NCBI GenBank assembly: GCA_022821385.1
Contig: JAJEDR010000025.1
Coordinates: 1-64,000, forward strand
Source of the DNA: Rhodothermales bacterium
GTDB lineage: Bacteria > Bacteroidota > Rhodothermia > Rhodothermales > Bin80
Direction of reading: 5' to 3'
DNA length: 64,000 nt
The notes beneath the pieces were generated by a model. It was not told the origin of the DNA. It searched no databases and saw only the letters and a program-made list of their open reading frames with translations. Of the stretch, positions 63,862 to 64,000 are shown piece after piece (positions within the stretch are counted from its first letter, which is position 1; the number at the start of each line of letters is the position of its first letter). The position numbers and the translations under genes are program-made.

Positions 63862-64000
63862 TGCATCACTTCAAAACCCTCACGATCTTTTTCGCACTCT
63901 TCCTGATTGGAGCCGATTACGTATTTGCGCAACGTCCGGCTTCTCCACGTGGAGAAGCCTCGACCCAAATTGGGGAGGCTTGGATAGTTATTGACTATGG
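63862..64000 (+). CDS. DUF2911 exported protein, 5' end (runs off the window)
   Basis: The frame starts at an ATG at 63862 with a signal peptide (TLTIFFALFLIGADYVFAQ) and continues RPASPRGEASTQIGEAWIV and IDYG, the typical beginning of DUF2911 proteins (RPSPxGEAxxxIGxxxVxIxYGxP). These are small exported proteins common in Bacteroidota-type genomes, with unknown function. Only 46 codons are visible. Confidence 0.75.

Noticed and set aside
1-64000. tRNA, rRNA or CRISPR loci
   Set aside because: Scanning intergenic DNA for T-arm-like sequences, rRNA segments and regular direct repeats gave nothing convincing; a tRNAscan or Infernal run would settle it.

Overview
The window looks like part of the chromosome of a marine or environmental Gram-negative bacterium of the Rhodothermota/Balneolota/Bacteroidota side of the tree. 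This is inferred from gene content only: 6-bladed beta-propeller lipoproteins next to a thioredoxin-like protein, TonB-dependent-receptor remnants, a CusABC-type metal efflux set, long-form HisG, sigma-54, a DUF2911 gene and a TAT-exported glycosylasparaginase-type hydrolase. No rRNA, tRNA or CRISPR array was recognised.

Layout. 0-3.7 kb: the 3' part of an exported propeller-like gene, a headless ferritin fragment, an MBL-fold hydrolase, an exported HEAT-like protein and a DnaJ-family chaperone. 3.7-11.8 kb: biotin carboxylase, then a leftward metal-efflux operon (His/Cys-rich exported protein, TolC-like, CusB-like, CusA-like). 12.3-15.5 kb: an isolated PLD-nuclease/SF2-helicase/DUF3427 protein with the architecture of a defence or repair enzyme. 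15.6-20 kb: trmB, an asparaginase-family hydrolase, ruvA and murJ. 20-25.4 kb: a decayed accessory stretch with HEAT protein, broken ORFs, a TonB-receptor fragment, an AbiEi/AbiEii-like pair with a shortened nucleotidyltransferase, an Mrr-type C-terminal fragment and an IS1595-like zinc-ribbon fragment. 25.5-36 kb: housekeeping genes (YqgE, folE, queD, HIT protein, a large outer-membrane protein, coaE, PhoR/PhoB-like two-component system, SLC12-like transporter, glycogen synthase). 36-38.2 kb: a Fic protein beside a frameshifted DNA methyltransferase. 38.2-46 kb: creD, gcvP, rnc, two small coiled-coil membrane proteins, a class A beta-lactamase-fold hydrolase, hisG and hisE. 46-55.5 kb: a second accessory stretch with two paralogous Cys-rich lipoproteins, an IS1595-family transposase C-terminus, a TonB-receptor pseudogene, a radical SAM protein, and propeller and TlpA-like genes. 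55.7-64 kb: rpoN, an intein-containing ruvB, a large FAD/Fe-S oxidoreductase, an MFS transporter and the start of a DUF2911 gene.

The most striking item is the 177-residue mini-intein in RuvB, placed exactly between Lys and Thr of the Walker A motif, so RuvB can bind ATP only after splicing. The second is the 46-55.5 kb cell-surface module: two lipoproteins sharing a C-x16-C-x7-C-x33/34-C pattern, a membrane-anchored CPYC thioredoxin and three beta-propeller lipoproteins (one carrying an in-frame TAG). This may be a surface redox or peptide system. Many pseudogenes and fragments show that both accessory stretches have undergone repeated insertion and loss.
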